Of a stretch of 64,000 nt of DNA, positions 61,983 through 64,000 are shown in pieces; within the stretch, counting starts at the first letter, position 1, and each line of letters opens with the position of its first letter. The DNA is from Flavobacteriaceae bacterium (GTDB lineage: Bacteria; Bacteroidota; Bacteroidia; Flavobacteriales; Flavobacteriaceae), in assembly GCA_021648265.1 (NCBI GenBank), contig JAKITD010000003.1, positions 1 to 64,000 of the forward strand. Direction: 5' to 3'. Position numbers and translations under genes: made by a program. The notes under the pieces were generated by a model that searched no databases, had not been told where the DNA came from, and saw only the letters and a list, made by a program, of their open reading frames with translations.

Positions 61983-62999
61983 TTACTTCAAAGTCGAATA
62001 ATCACCAATACTCACATTTGTAAATTTACCATCGAATGTTGCGTGATTGCCAATCATAGCGTTGTCCAAAGTAGCATTTTTAATTAATGTGTTGGTTTGG
62101 ATTATACTATTTTTAACATTACTGTCTTCAATTTTTGTTTTTGCACCAATAGACACAAAAGGTCCTACGGTACTGTTTTTTATAACTACTCCTTCACCAA
62201 TGAAGCAAGGTTTTATAATTTCTGAATTTTCCAAAGTGATATTTTCTGAAATTAAAGGCTCATTCCCTTCTGCTAAAAAGCCTAACATTCTACGATTGGT
62301 TTCTATCGTTACTTCTTTGTTTCCGCAGTCCATCCATTCGTCAACGGTTCCAGTTTTGAATATTTTTCCGTCTGCCATCATTCGTTTAATGCCGTCGTTT
62401 ATTTGGTATTCTCCTCCGTTAATGATGTTGTTATCGATTACATATTGCAATTCTTTTTTAAGTACTGAAACGTCCTTAAAATAATAAATCCCGATAACGG
62501 CTTGATTGCTTACAAATTCGGTAGGCTTTTCAACAAGTTCGGTAATTTCTTCTTTTTCGTTCAGATTTACGACTCCGTATGCTTCTGGATTATTGACTCT
62601 TTTGGTCCAAATAACGCTGTCTGCTTCTTTATCTAAATCGAAATCGGCTCTAATTAAGGTATCAGCATAAGCAATTACAGCAGGCCCCGAAAGTGAAGGT
62701 TCTGCACACATAATTGCGTGACCAGTCCCTAATGGAGTTAGCTGTCTGTAAATACTTGCTTTTGCTCCTAGATCTGTTGCAAGTGATTTTAAACTTTCCA
62801 CTACCTCATTACCAAACCAAGCGGGATCGCCTAAAATAAAGGCAATTTCTTCAATAGGTTCATTGAGTAAACCTGCAATATCGGCTACTAAACGATGAAC
62901 GATTGGTTTTCCAGCAACCGGAATTAAAGGTTTTGGCACTGTTAAACTGTGTGGGCGTAATCGTGAACCACGACCTGCCATTGGTACTATTATTTTCAT
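61983..62999 (-). CDS. Sugar-phosphate nucleotidyltransferase
   Basis: This 338-residue protein is read from MKIIVPMAGRGSRLRPHS at 62999. An in-frame start at 63092 would add 31 residues of non-homologous sequence. The N-terminal nucleotidyltransferase fold has GRGSRLRP, VPKPLIPVAGKP and the Asp in AYADTLI. The C-terminal ~70 residues form a left-handed beta-helix with SENITLENSEI and similar hexapeptides. It probably makes a nucleoside diphosphate sugar (for example glucose-1-phosphate thymidylyl- or guanylyltransferase type). The exact substrate is open. Confidence 0.88.
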   Translation of the reverse strand: MKIIVPMAGRGSRLRPHSLTVPKPLIPVAGKPIVHRLVADIAGLLNEPIEEIAFILGDPAWFGNEVVESLKSLATDLGAKASIYRQLTPLGTGHAIMCAEPSLSGPAVIAYADTLIRADFDLDKEADSVIWTKRVNNPEAYGVVNLNEKEEITELVEKPTEFVSNQAVIGIYYFKDVSVLKKELQYVIDNNIINGGEYQINDGIKRMMADGKIFKTGTVDEWMDCGNKEVTIETNRRMLGFLAEGNEPLISENITLENSEIIKPCFIGEGVVIKNSTVGPFVSIGAKTKIEDSNVKNSIIQTNTLIKNATLDNAMIGNHATFDGKFTNVSIGDYSTLK

Positions 63000-63066
63000 A
63001 ACTCCTATTCCCTGCGTAGGGATCTTATTAATTGAACGTCTAGTTTTATTGTTTCCAATTCCGCAA

Positions 63067-63135
63067 TTCCGATATTTTCGGAACGGAATCACTTTTTCAT
63101 TATTCTTTTATTTCACTTCTCCCGAATAGTCGGGA
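63067..63135. repeat. Two dispersed palindromes upstream of the nucleotidyltransferase gene
   Basis: TTCCGA-TATTT-TCGGAA (63067-63083) and TCCCGA-ATAG-TCGGGA (63120-63135) lie in the 230-bp gap between dut and the nucleotidyltransferase gene. The second is an exact copy of the palindrome at 61913-61928. Confidence 0.65.
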
Positions 63136-63229
63136 CGATTAGTAAACGGAATTGAGATAAAATTTTGTTTTCATTTCATGAAATTCCTGCCTTACTTCGA
63201 CTCCGCTCAGTACAAGTCGCAGAAATTAA

Positions 63230-63664
63230 TTATTTAACGCCAGTACTCCCAAATCCACCTTCGCCTCTATCGGTTTCAGATAATACCCCAACTTCGTTCC
63301 AATCTGCACGTTCGTGTTTTGCAATAACTAATTGTGCAATACGCTCTCCGTTTTCTATAGTGAAATCTTCGTTGGAAAGATTGACCAAAATTACGCCAAT
63401 TTCTCCTCGATAATCAGCATCAATGGTTCCTGGTGCGTTTAAAACGGTAATTCCTTTTTTTGCTGCTAATCCGCTTCTTGGACGTACTTGTGCTTCAATA
63501 CAAACAGGTAATTCTATAAACAGTCCTGTTTTGATGATGGTTCTTTCTAATGGTTTTAATAAAATTGGTGAATCTAAATTTGCTCGTAAATCCATTCCTG
63601 CGGAAGCATTAGTTTCATAATTTGGTAAATCATGATTGGATTTGTTTATTATTTTTATTTTCAT
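63230..63664 (-). CDS. dut: Deoxyuridine 5'-triphosphate nucleotidohydrolase (dUTPase)
   Basis: This 144-residue trimeric dUTPase prevents uracil incorporation and supplies dUMP. The conserved motifs are visible: [37 protein letters not shown] and the C-terminal [10 protein letters not shown]. Length is standard. It follows the flippase gene after 19 bp. Confidence 0.96.
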   Translation of the reverse strand: MKIKIINKSNHDLPNYETNASAGMDLRANLDSPILLKPLERTIIKTGLFIELPVCIEAQVRPRSGLAAKKGITVLNAPGTIDADYRGEIGVILVNLSNEDFTIENGERIAQLVIAKHERADWNEVGVLSETDRGEGGFGSTGVK

Positions 63665-63683
63665 ATTTTCTATTTGGGGCAGG

Positions 63684-64000
63684 TCAGGACCTGTCGCTGC
63701 CTATTATTCTTTTAATTTCATTTCGTTCTGTAAAAAACATTGTAGAAACAAACACTATTAATAACGCTGTTCCTGTCCATAAATTACTTTCTAAAACATA
63801 AAATGAAAGTACCGAAAATCCAACGGATAATAATAAATAAAACCCTATTTTTTTAAGGTCGTATGGTACTTTGTAATATTTTCTTCCAAGGAAGTAAGAA
63901 ACGACCATCATACTTCCGTAAGCAGCTAATGTTGCAATTGCCGAGCCTCTATAACTGATAATCGGAATTAGAGTGAAATTTAAAACCAAGGTGATTATAG
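63684..64000 (-). CDS. Polysaccharide flippase/oligosaccharide exporter, C-terminal part (5' end outside window)
   Basis: The frame is open to the right edge, so only the last ~105 residues are present. At least three hydrophobic helices are visible ([18 protein letters not shown] as [48 protein letters not shown]). The segment [20 protein letters not shown] matches the Wzx/MVF-like lipid-linked oligosaccharide flippases. It heads the operon with dut and the nucleotidyltransferase. Confidence 0.8.
   Translation of the reverse strand, partial: IITLVLNFTLIPIISYRGSAIATLAAYGSMMVVSYFLGRKYYKVPYDLKKIGFYLLLSVGFSVLSFYVLESNLWTGTALLIVFVSTMFFTERNEIKRIIGSDRS

Overview
The window is an AT-rich bacterial chromosome segment from the phylum Bacteroidota, almost certainly family Flavobacteriaceae. 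Four proteins carry or resemble type IX secretion (T9SS) cargo or machinery: C-terminal sorting domains at 5768-6823, 29404-30870 and 37231-41106, and a PorZ-like protein at 10686-12983. Promoters match the Bacteroidota -7 element TAnnTTTG, and Shine-Dalgarno sites are not evident. Flavobacterial families such as the DUF4292 lipoprotein operon are present. I cannot name the genus from sequence alone. Most of the window is ordinary core genome: about 56 protein genes, one tRNA-Ala and one small IS200/IS605-type element.

Layout. 0-6.8 kb: the 3' end of nhaA, an outer-membrane barrel protein, the anaerobic ribonucleotide reductase pair nrdG-nrdD, an APS-reductase-type cysH overlapping a sugar epimerase/SDR gene, and a secreted propeller protein. 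7-13 kb: the IS200-like tnpA, then the tightly overlapping operon porZ-recO-TonB receptor. 13-20.8 kb: gdhA, an outer-membrane family protein, a cystathionine gamma-synthase type gene, a lipoprotein, a DinB protein, an ArsC-like protein, a DUF481 protein, an EamA transporter and a Gre-like protein. 20.8-34 kb: prolyl oligopeptidase, asd, mscL, alr, tdk, an unknown protein, rsmI, an AhpD-like protein, OsmC, a delta-60 repeat protein, recJ, lpxH and queD.

34.2-44.5 kb is the accessory-looking part. It holds a LytS-type sensor kinase with an N-terminal TPR region, a LytTR response regulator, a 1291-residue T9SS surface protein with six InlB-like repeats, and three exported proteins that I cannot assign. 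All four transcription units other than the regulator gene carry the same 31-bp tandem operator (half-sites AGAAACTCA, repeated at exactly 21 bp). In every case it lies 28-29 bp before the TTTG of the -7 element. This looks like a self-contained two-component regulon.

A second unexplained signal is an 88-99 nt leader directly upstream of four unrelated genes, always in the sense orientation: gdhA, the cystathionine gamma-synthase gene, the unknown gene at 26740 and the LytTR regulator. It has a 5' box ATGAAACGAGCA, a 3' box close to AGCGAACNGCATATGACC and a similar tail running to the start codon.

44.7-64 kb: a MATE transporter, a GNAT enzyme, a universal stress protein, tRNA-Ala with a duplicated 3' end beside it, a hydrolase, an AddA/AddB-like helicase-nuclease pair separated by ompA and kbl, sodA, and a conserved envelope operon (flippase, dut, nucleotidyltransferase, TPR protein, DUF4292 lipoprotein, EnvC-like). 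Palindromic repeats of the type TCCCGA-N-TCGGGA are scattered through the intergenic spaces. I see no CRISPR array, prophage or rRNA.
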